This document shows positions 31,629-39,583 of a stretch of DNA of 64,000 nucleotides, piece by piece. Source of the DNA: Micromonospora peucetia (lineage in GTDB: Bacteria; Actinomycetota; Actinomycetes; Mycobacteriales; Micromonosporaceae); assembly GCF_900091625.1 (NCBI RefSeq), contig NZ_FMIC01000002.1, forward strand, positions 5,704,001-5,768,000, read 5' to 3'. The first letter of the stretch is position 1; each line of letters opens with the position of its first letter. The notes under the pieces were generated by a model. It had not been told where the DNA came from and searched no databases. It saw only the letters and a list, made by a program, of their open reading frames with translations. Made by a program: the position numbers and the translations under genes.

Positions 31629-31934
31629 ATGGCGGACTACGAGTGTTACCCGACATGGCTGGCTGGATTCGCCGGAGTCGACAACGTCGATCCGGCTGAG
31701 ATGCCGATCTCGGACGAACTGGCGGCGGCGCTGTTGCAGTGGGCACAGACATACGACGGCACGTTGGATCGGGATGATCCAGCCTCGTCCGGATTCCCCG
31801 AAAGGGACCAGGAGGCGGACTTCTACGCCGCCGGGCACGAGCTGGCCCGGCGTCTCGCCGCCGAACTCTCGGGTAGGTACCCCGTCGAGTACTTCGACGG
31901 GCGGACCGGACGCCTGGCCCCCGCTGGCTCGTAG
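31629..31934 (+). CDS. small acidic hypothetical protein, possible second immunity gene
   Basis: 101 residues from the ATG at 31629 (MADYECYPTWL). It is strongly acidic in its first half and ends in a helix (FYAAGHELARRLAAELSGR). It follows the immunity gene by 67 bases on the same strand. No family is recognised. Polymorphic-toxin modules often carry extra immunity genes, which is the basis for the suggestion. Confidence 0.55.
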   Translation: MADYECYPTWLAGFAGVDNVDPAEMPISDELAAALLQWAQTYDGTLDRDDPASSGFPERDQEADFYAAGHELARRLAAELSGRYPVEYFDGRTGRLAPAGS

Positions 31935-32037
31935 GACGGACACGCACTCCCAGCCAGGCGCGGCGGGGACCGGAGCCGGCGGCTCCTCGGCTACCCCTGG
32001 ACATCAGGGCCGGCCCGCAGCCAGTGCTCGTCGGCCC

Positions 32038-32289
32038 TCACCGGGGCAGGCGGCGGGAGCAGGCGCCGTCGTGGTCGGCACGCAGCAGGCAGCGCCGACC
32101 GCCAGGCATCCGCAGGTCACAGAAGACCCGGTGACGTACGTGCTGGTTGTCCTCTTCCGAAACGGTGATCTCCCCCGGGTCGGTCTGCGGCAGCACCAGC
32201 AGCCAGCGGCTGATCACCCGGGCCAGCCGCTGCGCGGCCGGCAGGTCGACGGCGGCGACGGGCAGGTGGATGACGTACCGCTGGGTCAT
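32038..32289 (-). CDS. small Cys/His-containing hypothetical protein
   Basis: 83 residues, starting at an ATG that overlaps the stop of the DivIVA-type gene (ATGA). The C-terminus has Cys, Cys, His and Cys within CDLRMPGG...CLLRADHDGAC, which could hold a metal. The N-terminal half (VIHLPVAAVDLPAAQRLARVI) is amphipathic. Not recognised. It is co-transcribed with the DivIVA-domain gene. Confidence 0.6.
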   Translation of the reverse strand: MTQRYVIHLPVAAVDLPAAQRLARVISRWLLVLPQTDPGEITVSEEDNQHVRHRVFCDLRMPGGRRCLLRADHDGACSRRLPR

Positions 32290-32573
32290 GCCTGGTGCCC
32301 CCGGTCGGCGCGGGCGCGGGCCTGCTCGGACTGCCAGCGGCGCAGCGCGTCCTTGACGACGGCGGTCTCCCGGCGGCTGGCGGCCAGGGCGGCGTAGACG
32401 TTGGCCATGTCGCCGGCGACGCGGTCGAGGAAGTCGTAGACGTCGGCCGGTTCCAGGCCGCGGCGTCCGAGGCCGACCGGCTTGAAGCGGCGCTCGCGCA
32501 CCTGCAACGGCAGCAGACTGGTGTACGCCGAGGAGCGGTAGGTCGCTCCCGGTCGCTGGTTGCGGACGCTCAT
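32286..32573 (-). CDS. DivIVA-domain protein (short)
   Basis: 95 residues. RRFKPVGLGRRGLEPADVYDFLDRVAGDMANVY is the membrane-curvature-binding N-terminal DivIVA motif, followed by one coiled-coil helix. It is much shorter than septal DivIVA/Wag31, so it is a specialised small paralogue often seen next to XRE/DUF397 regulators. It is divergent from the XRE gene at 32836. Confidence 0.78.
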   Translation of the reverse strand: MSVRNQRPGATYRSSAYTSLLPLQVRERRFKPVGLGRRGLEPADVYDFLDRVAGDMANVYAALAASRRETAVVKDALRRWQSEQARARADRGHQA

Positions 32574-32755
32574 CTGCTGCCTGCCTCTCCCTGGTGGACT
32601 GGAAGGGGTGGCCCGTCCGCCCTCCCCGCACGCACGGGCCACCCCGCCCTGCCGCCGCAGCTTCGATCAGCGGTACGACAACAGAGCCTGTGGTCATCCT
32701 GTGACGGCACGCAGCATTGAGGCAACGTTCCACAGCAGAATTCTTCCCAGAAGTA

Positions 32756-32782
32756 TTGACTTTCTTTGCTGCTACCTATAGC
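32756..32782 (+). promoter_or_regulatory. possible promoter of the XRE/DUF397 pair
   Basis: TTGACT (32756-32761) and TATAGC (32777-32782) lie 54 bases before the XRE start in an AT-rich island of otherwise GC-rich DNA. The spacer of 15 is short, so the exact -10 is uncertain. Confidence 0.3.
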
Positions 32783-32835
32783 TGTTACATGACCAGGTGA
32801 CGCAGTGTTGCGCGACGGAACCAGGGAGTGTCTAG

Positions 32836-33723
32836 ATGGCCGAGGATGTCGGATCGACCGTGCCGCGCCGGCAACTCGGCCGGCTGCTACGCCAGTACCG
32901 CACCGAGGCGGACGTGACTCTCGACGCCGCCGCCGAGGCCCTCGAATACAGCCGGCAGAAGATCTGGCGGATCGAATGCGGCATGGGCCCGGTCCGGGTG
33001 CTCGACGTCAAGGCGATGTGCGAGCTGTACGGGGTGTCCGCCGAGATGACCGAGGCGATGCGCGGGCTCGCCACGGAGACTAAGTCGAAGGGCTGGTGGC
33101 ACGCCTACGGCGACGCGGTGCCGAGCTGGTTCGAGCTCTACGTCGGCCTAGAATCCGCCGCCTCCCACCTCCGCCGATATGACGAGTCCCTGATCCCTGG
33201 CCTGCTGCAGACCCGGCACTATGCGCTCGGGCTCTACCAGCCAGGCAGTCGGCTGAGCACAGCGGAACGGGAACGCGCTGTCGAGGTACGTATGCAGCGG
33301 CAAGCCCTACTGACCCGTCGGCTTCCGAAGCCGCCACGGCTGGAGGCGGTGCTCTCGGAGGCGGTGCTCCGCCGGCCAGTCGGCGGGTCTGGTGTCATGA
33401 CCGGTCAGCTCAATCACCTCCTCGAAACCTCCGAGCTGCCGAACGTGTCGGTGCGCGTGGTGCCACTGGCCGCAGGGCCGCATCCCGGAGCGGTCGCCGG
33501 GTCCTTCGTCATCCTCGACTTCCCCGCTACCAAGGGGGGACGAGCGGCGCCTGAACCGTCGGTCGTCTACAGCGAGTCGCTCACCGGAGCCCTCTACCTC
33601 GACAAGCCCGACGAACTCGCGGCCTACGAGAACACCTGGAGAGGCGTAGATGTTCTCGCGTTAGGTGAGGCAGAATCGGGGGACATGATCAAGCAGATCA
33701 TCGGGGAGATGCGACATGACTGA
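32836..33723 (+). CDS. XRE regulator with DUF5753 domain (Scr1-like)
   Basis: 295 residues. An N-terminal helix-turn-helix (LGRLLRQYRTEADVTLDAAAEALEYSRQKIWRIECG) is followed by the DUF5753 domain (YDESLIPGLLQTRHYAL, SVRVVPLAAGPHPGAVAGSFVILDF, VVYSESLTGALYLDKPDELAAYE). This architecture always pairs with DUF397 proteins in actinomycetes and affects development, antibiotic production or stress. Its last codons overlap the DUF397 gene by eight bases. A paralogue is at 58291. Confidence 0.92.
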   Translation: MAEDVGSTVPRRQLGRLLRQYRTEADVTLDAAAEALEYSRQKIWRIECGMGPVRVLDVKAMCELYGVSAEMTEAMRGLATETKSKGWWHAYGDAVPSWFELYVGLESAASHLRRYDESLIPGLLQTRHYALGLYQPGSRLSTAERERAVEVRMQRQALLTRRLPKPPRLEAVLSEAVLRRPVGGSGVMTGQLNHLLETSELPNVSVRVVPLAAGPHPGAVAGSFVILDFPATKGGRAAPEPSVVYSESLTGALYLDKPDELAAYENTWRGVDVLALGEAESGDMIKQIIGEMRHD

Positions 33724-33925
33724 CCTCAGCGGTGCCCGCTGGCGGAAGAGCACCCGCAGTGGCGACAACGGCGGCGACTGCGTCGAGGTCGCCGACAACC
33801 TCCCCGGCATCGTCGCCGTACGCGATTCCAAGGACGAAGACGGCGCTGTCCTGACTTTCCCGCCAACGGCTTGGATCAGGTTCGTGACGGTGGCAAGTGT
33901 GGGCTTCGCCCACAACGGACGATGA
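33716..33925 (+). CDS. DUF397 protein (partner of the XRE regulator)
   Basis: 69 residues. ARWRKSTRSGDNGGDCVEVAD and VAVRDSKDEDGAVLTFPPTAW are the DUF397 hallmarks. It overlaps the XRE gene and is likely its antagonist or modulator, as in scr1/scr2-type pairs. The 178 bases after it, up to the insertion element, hold no recognisable gene. Confidence 0.9.
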   Translation: MTDLSGARWRKSTRSGDNGGDCVEVADNLPGIVAVRDSKDEDGAVLTFPPTAWIRFVTVASVGFAHNGR

Positions 33926-34103
33926 CGACTCGGGCACACCTCGCACCTTTGGTGCCTCACCATTTCAGCAACAGGGTGACGCTCAACGTCGCGGCACCCT
34001 TCCACCGATCGGAGGAAGAATTCGCCTACCAGGTAGTCGCCGATCCACTGCGATTGGCCACTGAGCCATTCCGCGCAACGGCTTGATTACCTGCAGTGAT
34101 CAG

Positions 34104-35433
34104 GCAGGGCCCCGGCAAAGTCGTCAGGTGATGCCGAGTAGTGCCAGGGGGCGGGTGCTGTCGCGGGCGTGATGTCGGTTGGCGGCGGCGATGTTGGTGG
34201 CCCCGGTCAGGCGCAGGACGCTGATGGCGGCGTTGCGTAGGGCGGCCATGACTTGGGGTCCGGTGCCGGTGCGGATCTGGCTGCGGTCTTCGTCGTAGGT
34301 GACGTCGCGGACCCAGTGGATCTTGTTTTCGATCGACCAGTGGCTGCGGATCCAGCCGGCCAGTTGCGCCGGTTTCGCCTGGTGGACGCGGAGGTCGGTG
34401 ATGGCGTAGACGGTTTCGGTGGTGAAGCGTTTCGGCTGGTCCAGACGTCGTCTGCGGCGGCGGATCTGGATGGCTTGGACGGCGTGCGGGAAGTCGATGC
34501 CGGTGGAGATCGTCAGGATCTTCAGGCTGCGGATCTCGCGGCGGCCGTGTCCGCGGTCGGTGTCGCGGGTGGCGTCGGGGACTGCCCGCCAGGGCAGCGC
34601 GGTGAGCTGGGCGTGCAGGTGGGGCTGGTTGCCTTTGACGGTCAGGATTCAGTGTGCGCCGCGTTGCGCGAGGTAGGTGACGTGCTCGCGTTGGCAGTGC
34701 AGTGCGTCGGCGGTGATCACGGTGTCGCGCAGGTCGCTGATCTGGTCGAGCAGCGGTGCGAACCGGGTGATCTCGTTGGTCTTGCCGTCGACGTCGATGC
34801 TGGCCAGGACCACACCGGTGGCCTGGTCGCAGGCGGCCATGACGTGCCGGGCGGCGGTGTCGGTGGTGCGGGAGCCGCGCAGGGCCTTGCCGTCGACGGC
34901 GATGGCCCGGCCAGCCGTCGAGGTGGTGGCGGTGGCCCGGCCGGCGAGCCAGACACCGATCGCCGCGGTCAGTAGCTGCGGGTCCATGGCCTGCAACAGC
35001 CGACGGATCATCGCCTCCGACGGGCGCCGATCGGGCGCCATGCCCAAAGCGAGAGCCGTCGCTGCCGGAACATCGGCGACCCACTCGGCGATCGCGGCAT
35101 ACGAGCGGTAGCCGGCCACCACGGCGCACACCGCCGCGGTCACCACGACCACCAGCCGGTGCCGGACACCTCGCCGGGCACGTGGATCAGGCAGACCAGC
35201 GAGCACCGCGGGCAGTCCACCAGCGGCTTCGGGCACGGTCAGAGCCGGTGCGCAGGACAGGGACGAGATCAGCGATGATGGCAGTGCGGGCATGACTCAC
35301 TTCGGCGATCAGCATGGCGTAGGAACCTTGATGATCTTCCGAAGAGTCATGCCCGTCTTGCTGCCAACAACAACGGCGCTTCTACCCCAAGCATTACAAG
35401 TCAGACACCATCACGACTTTGCCGGGACCCTGC
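34104..35433 (-). mobile_element. ISAs1-family insertion sequence, about 1330 bp, defective
   Basis: Terminal inverted repeats of 21 bases (34104-34124 and 35413-35433; GCAGGG(C/T)CCCGGCAAAGTCG) differ at one position. One transposase gene fills most of the element but has an internal stop. No direct target repeat is seen at the two edges (GTGATCAG on the left, CCGGCGAA on the right), so a deletion may have followed insertion. The right end cuts through a gene that starts at 35546. Confidence 0.75.
34124..35293 (-). pseudogene. ISAs1-family transposase interrupted by an in-frame TGA
   Basis: The DDE-type ISAs1/H-repeat transposase reads ALPSSLISSL..., GYRSYAAIAEWVADVP, VDGKALRGSRT (first Asp) and VVLASIDVDGKTNEI, then ITADALHCQ. 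At 34649-34651 the frame meets TGA where the family has an aromatic residue (GAH-stop-ILTVKGNQP). The same frame continues to a normal end (SHWSIENKIHWVRDVTYDED, which holds the last Glu/Asp) at 34124. 389 codons plus stop if read through. A single base change explains the break. Confidence 0.85.
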
Positions 35434-35546
35434 CCGGCGAAGGCCGCACCGCCGGCCCCCAGAAAGTAGCGCTGAAGGTCGAGAACTGACCAAGGATCAT
35501 CCAACACAGCCAGAATCTCGGCGAGCGTCAGAGGCTGCTGCTTCAT
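35434..35546 (-). pseudogene. 5' stump of a gene cut by the ISAs1 element
   Basis: An ATG at 35546 stands behind AAGGAGAAGC and opens MKQQPLTLAEILAVLDDPWS..., about 38 codons up to the right end of the IS. The rest is not found on the left side of the element. It lies 67 bases after the helicase stop on the same strand, so the lost gene was probably co-transcribed with the RelE-UvrD gene. Product unknown. Confidence 0.6.
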
Positions 35547-35613
35547 GCTTCTCCTTCAAGTCAGATCAGCGTCCTCGTCGTTTGAGGCTTCACATCCGGC
35601 AGTCTGCCTTCTG

Positions 35614-37770
35614 TCACGCCAGTTGGTTCTCCGAGGCGAACGACAGAAACGGGCTGGACGCCCCGCTCCAAGACACGTGCAGCGCCTCCCGAGCTCGAGT
35701 ACTGGCGACGAAGAGCAGGCAGCGTTCTCGGAGCATGTCGCTGTCGTGCTGGAGCTGATCGACCTCGATTGGCGTGACTTCCTTGGCGAAGGGAACAGTC
35801 TTGGCCGTGACGCCCACCACCGCGACACAGCGGAACTCCAGCCCCTTCATCGCGTGCATGGTGGCGAGGCGCACTCCGTCGACGTCTGCGCCGGGCTGGT
35901 CCCGCACCCGCACGGCGGGGATCCCGGCCCCGGTCAGCTCGTCCTGCACGCTGCCCAGAACGGTGTTGAACCGCGCGCAGACACCGATCTCGCTCGGCTG
36001 GACGCCCTGTTCCAGCCACTCCCCCACCCGCTCGACGAGCGCTATCGTCTCGGCCTGTGGCGTCGGATAGCCCTGCGTGTGCGGTCGCTTGCCGTGCAGC
36101 AGTGACCGGTAACCGGTGAGGCTGTCCTCGCCCTCACCGCCGAGGTCATCGACGTGCGATCCGACGAGCACGCCGGTCGACCAGGACAGGATCTCCTCGG
36201 TGCTGCGGTAGTTGATGCGCAGCCGGCTACTGCGCCCCGCAACGGAGATCCCGAGTGCGCTGAGTGACACTCTGGAGTCGTAGATCCGTTGGTGCGGGTC
36301 TCCGGTGATGAACATGTCGTCGGCGCCGGGCACCACGGCGGCGCGCAGCACTCGCCACTGCGCGGGATGCAGGTCTTGCGCCTCGTCCACGACCACATGG
36401 TCGAACCCGTGGACGTCGAGGTCGGCGCCGTCGAGGAGCTGCGCCGCCCTCGCGCACACCTGCAGGTGCGTCATGGTGCCAGCTGCCGACAGCTCAGCCG
36501 AGAACATCTCGACGCCGTCCCACACCTGATCGCGCTGTCGGGAGCCCAGCGCCGACCCCCGTCCCCGCCGGCTGGCCACGCGGTACTCCTCCCGGCTCCG
36601 CACGTCCTGAGCGAGGACGACATGCCGGAACTCCTGGGCGAGGAACTGCTCGGTCCAGGACAACTTCAGTCGTCCGCACACCCGCCGCCAGACCTGCCGC
36701 TCGTCCGCGTCGCCGATGGGTGTCGGCACCCGCCCGGCGAGGGCGCGTACGGTGCGGTTCGCGAAGGCGTTCACCGTGGTCACCTCGACGCGCGCCAACT
36801 GCTTCTCGTCGCCGAGGAGCGCCGCGAGATTCTCCCGCAGGGTCGCGGCCAAGGCATTGGTGTACGTGGTGAGCAGCACCCGGCTGTCGGCGGACCGGGC
36901 CAGCAGGTGCTTGACCCGATGTAGGGCGACCACCGTCTTCCCCGTGCCGGGCCCACCCGTCACCTGCGCCGGCCCGTTGTACGACACCCGGTACGCGACG
37001 CGCCGCTGCGACGGGTGGAGAAACACCCGCCAGGCGGCGAACGGCTTGTCGAGGATCTCGGCCAGCTCGTCGGGCCGGGTCACCAGCGTGATGCGGCTGG
37101 TCGTGTTGGCGATCGCCATGGCCAGGCTCTCGCTCGGCTCCGGCGTGGCGTGGGCGGGTCGGCGCTGGGCGACGAGGTCGCGGTAGACGTCGTCCGGCGG
37201 AAATCCCTCGGCCAGGTGCTGCAACACCTCGAACTGGTCCTCGGGCAGTAGCGTGCCGAACGCTTCCAATTGCGGCTTGTCGATGATCGTCCGGACGGCC
37301 CGCAAGACCTGGTCGTCGATGCCCAGGTGACGCAACACCGTGTCGGAGTGGCGGGCGAAGAGCAGCGTCGGCGCCTGCGCCGCTGCTTTCTCCAGCGCCG
37401 GCGTGAGCTGCTCGATGGCGACGACGTTGCGCACCTCCAGCGCCCGCGTCGCCGTGTTGACGGTGTAGAGGCGCTTGGCCGCCCAGGTGTACGCGCCGTC
37501 GTGCGGCACGACGCTCAGCAGGAGGAAGATGTCGCTGCCATCGTCCGGCGCCAGCACCACCCCGCGCCAGAAGTCGTTGATCCGGATGGTCCGCATCCGC
37601 GGGTCCCGGGCGTTGTTCACCGACTCCAGGTGCAGGCCCTTGTCGGCGTACAGCTCCGCGATGGTGAGCTGCTGGAACTTCGCCATGGCCTTCCGTACGC
37701 CGGCCTTAATCGGCTTTTCCAGGACGTCAAAACTCTCCCAGAAGCTGTTGGCGAAGGCGAGCTGAGGCAC
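35614..37770 (-). CDS. UvrD/Rep-type helicase with N-terminal RelE/ParE-like domain
   Basis: 718 residues from a GTG at 37770, six bases behind GGAGGT. Residues 4-~115 look like a RelE/ParE-fold toxin (KAGVRKAMAKFQQLT, GLHLESVNNARDPRMRTIRINDFWRGVVL, then VVPHDGAYTWAAKR). The rest is a superfamily 1A helicase: Walker A GGPGTGKTVVA, motif II VVDEAQDL, GDPHQRI, motif IV INYRSTEEI, TMHAMKGLEF and VASTRAREAL, all intact. The C-terminal nuclease of AddA/RecB is absent. UvrD helicases with extra domains are common in phage-defence loci. The RelE-like part may bind RNA or ribosomes, or serve as a DNA clamp. Confidence 0.85.
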   Translation of the reverse strand: MPQLAFANSFWESFDVLEKPIKAGVRKAMAKFQQLTIAELYADKGLHLESVNNARDPRMRTIRINDFWRGVVLAPDDGSDIFLLLSVVPHDGAYTWAAKRLYTVNTATRALEVRNVVAIEQLTPALEKAAAQAPTLLFARHSDTVLRHLGIDDQVLRAVRTIIDKPQLEAFGTLLPEDQFEVLQHLAEGFPPDDVYRDLVAQRRPAHATPEPSESLAMAIANTTSRITLVTRPDELAEILDKPFAAWRVFLHPSQRRVAYRVSYNGPAQVTGGPGTGKTVVALHRVKHLLARSADSRVLLTTYTNALAATLRENLAALLGDEKQLARVEVTTVNAFANRTVRALAGRVPTPIGDADERQVWRRVCGRLKLSWTEQFLAQEFRHVVLAQDVRSREEYRVASRRGRGSALGSRQRDQVWDGVEMFSAELSAAGTMTHLQVCARAAQLLDGADLDVHGFDHVVVDEAQDLHPAQWRVLRAAVVPGADDMFITGDPHQRIYDSRVSLSALGISVAGRSSRLRINYRSTEEILSWSTGVLVGSHVDDLGGEGEDSLTGYRSLLHGKRPHTQGYPTPQAETIALVERVGEWLEQGVQPSEIGVCARFNTVLGSVQDELTGAGIPAVRVRDQPGADVDGVRLATMHAMKGLEFRCVAVVGVTAKTVPFAKEVTPIEVDQLQHDSDMLRERCLLFVASTRAREALHVSWSGASSPFLSFASENQLA

Positions 37771-38238
37771 GGACGGACCTCCGATGTGGTCGGTCGATGG
37801 CGGCGAGGGCGACATTACCGGCTGCCGCCCAGCGGGGCACCGGCAGCTATCTGGTACGCCCCCGTCCGTCAGGAACACGGCGGAGGGACCGACGAGACAG
37901 AGTTGAGGTGACACCACCGATGCGCGCATCCCCGTAGACCGGCCGGCACGACTCGCCGTGGATCCAACCCGAGGGCGGGCAGTACGAGGAGGATCCCGGC
38001 GCTACTTGATCAGCCGTTCGCTCTTGATCAGGTCGTACCGCCGCGCGCCCACGGTCAGCATGCGGATCGCCCATCCAACACTGCATCCGCCCGGGCCGCC
38101 AGCCCCGGCCGGCATGGGCGAACCGCCGCCGGCGGACCGGCACCTCCACCTAAACCATATATTGACCGCAGGAAATTCCTGATCCTACGCTCTCGGGGCA
38201 CGCTGGTTCACTTCCCGGAGCGGGAAACAGGGCGACAC
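37771..38238. other. 468-base gap before the second M14 copy
   Basis: No convincing gene. On the minus strand a short tail reads RMLTVGARRYDLIKSERLIK and stops near 38005; it looks like the end of a lost gene. The right 80 bases are the duplicated promoter region of the M14 copy. Confidence 0.4.
38162..38191 (+). promoter_or_regulatory. duplicated promoter of the truncated M14 copy with internal palindrome
   Basis: TTGACC (38162-38167), 18 bases, TACGCT (38186-38191), matching the arrangement before 23282. The spacer contains the perfect palindrome CAGGAA-A-TTCCTG (38169-38181), which is only partly kept in the other copy. Confidence 0.5.
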
Positions 38239-39381
38239 ATGCGACGATCAGGGCACCGAGCCAGGGCAGTTTCCCCGAGACGACTGGCGGGCGCCGCCGC
38301 GTTCGTCCTGCTGGCCGCGACGACGCCGCTGCTGACCGGCCCCGCCGCCGGCGCCGCGCCCCGCGTCCCGGCGTGCAGCGCCGACCCGACCGCCCGGCTG
38401 GCGTCGGTGCCGAGCCCGGAGGGCTTCCTCGGCTTCCCGCTCGGCGCCGGCCAGGAACGGGTGGTCACCAACGACGAGGTGCGCGGCTACCTCGGCACCG
38501 TGGACGCCGCCTCGGACCGGGTCGTCACCGGCAGCATGGGCACCAGCGTGCTCGGCCAGCCCCTGCCGTACGCGGTCGTCTCCGCCGACGACAACGTCCG
38601 GCGCGGCACCCTGCGGCGCATCGCCGACGACATCCGCTCACTGCGGGACCCCCGCCGGACCAGCCAGCAGAAGGCCAACGGGATCACCGAAGAGACACCG
38701 GCGATCGTCTGGATCACCGCCAACGTCCACGGCGGGGAGAAGAGCGGCGCCGACGCCGCCCTGAAGACCCTCTACGAGCTGGCCGCCGGACTGTTCTGCG
38801 AGGTCGAGCGACGCAACGACAACCTGGTCACCATCATCGACCCGATCCTGAGCCCGAGCAGCACCGGCACGAACGTGCTCCGCTACCCGACCGGCGACAC
38901 GTTCTGGGCAAACGGCTACACCGTCGGAGGCGACGTGCTCAAGGGAACGGTCGCGCTGGTGGACGAGCCGTCCGGCGCCGGACGGGCGGTGCTGTTCGCG
39001 TTCAACCCGCTCTTCCGGGCGTACAACGAGAATGGTCTGCACCTGGTCGCCAACGCGCTGCTCCACCCGGGCAACGGCGGGGCGCGCCGCGCGAGCGGCG
39101 TCGACCCGGCCCGCGCCGCCGCAGCCACCGCCCCGGTCGCGGAGAACCTCGGCGGCGAGTGGCGACCGTTCACCATCAAGGTGGCCGCCACCGACCTGCC
39201 CCGCGCTGAGGCGGTCGTCAACCGGTTCACCAGCACCGCCCGGGTCTCCGTCGCGGACGGCTCGGCCCACCTGGTGATCCCGAACCCGGACGGTCTCCAG
39301 GTCGACGAGCACCCGTTCCTCGGCGACCTCGTGCGCGCCCTGCGGGCCGAACGGATCCCACTGCGTTCGGTGGTGGGCTGA
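38239..39381 (+). pseudogene. internally deleted copy of the M14 carboxypeptidase
   Basis: 380 residues. Codons 1-200 match the gene at 23282 almost base for base, including the signal peptide and HGGEKSG. The sequence then jumps from NLVTII directly to DPILSPSSTGTNVLRYPTGD, which corresponds to residue 757 of the full gene. Exactly 556 codons are missing and the frame is kept; only two bases (CG) are shared at the junction. The third zinc ligand (His253), the substrate-binding NR pair and the middle domains are gone, so it cannot be a peptidase. The intact frame, signal and promoter leave open a secreted binding protein or decoy. Confidence 0.85.
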
Positions 39382-39583
39382 CCGGCCCTCCCCGGAAAGC
39401 TGATGGTGAACTGAGGCACCGGCGGGCCTCTCGGGTCGACGGGGCAAGGGTGCGGGGACGGGATGCCCCGAGTGGTGGTGGCGGTCGCGGCCACCGGCGT
39501 TCTCTCCACGGCGACCGTGCTGACGGGGCTGATCACCATGCCACCACCTTCCGACGAGCGTGGCGAGCGCCCGCCTTCTCTCC

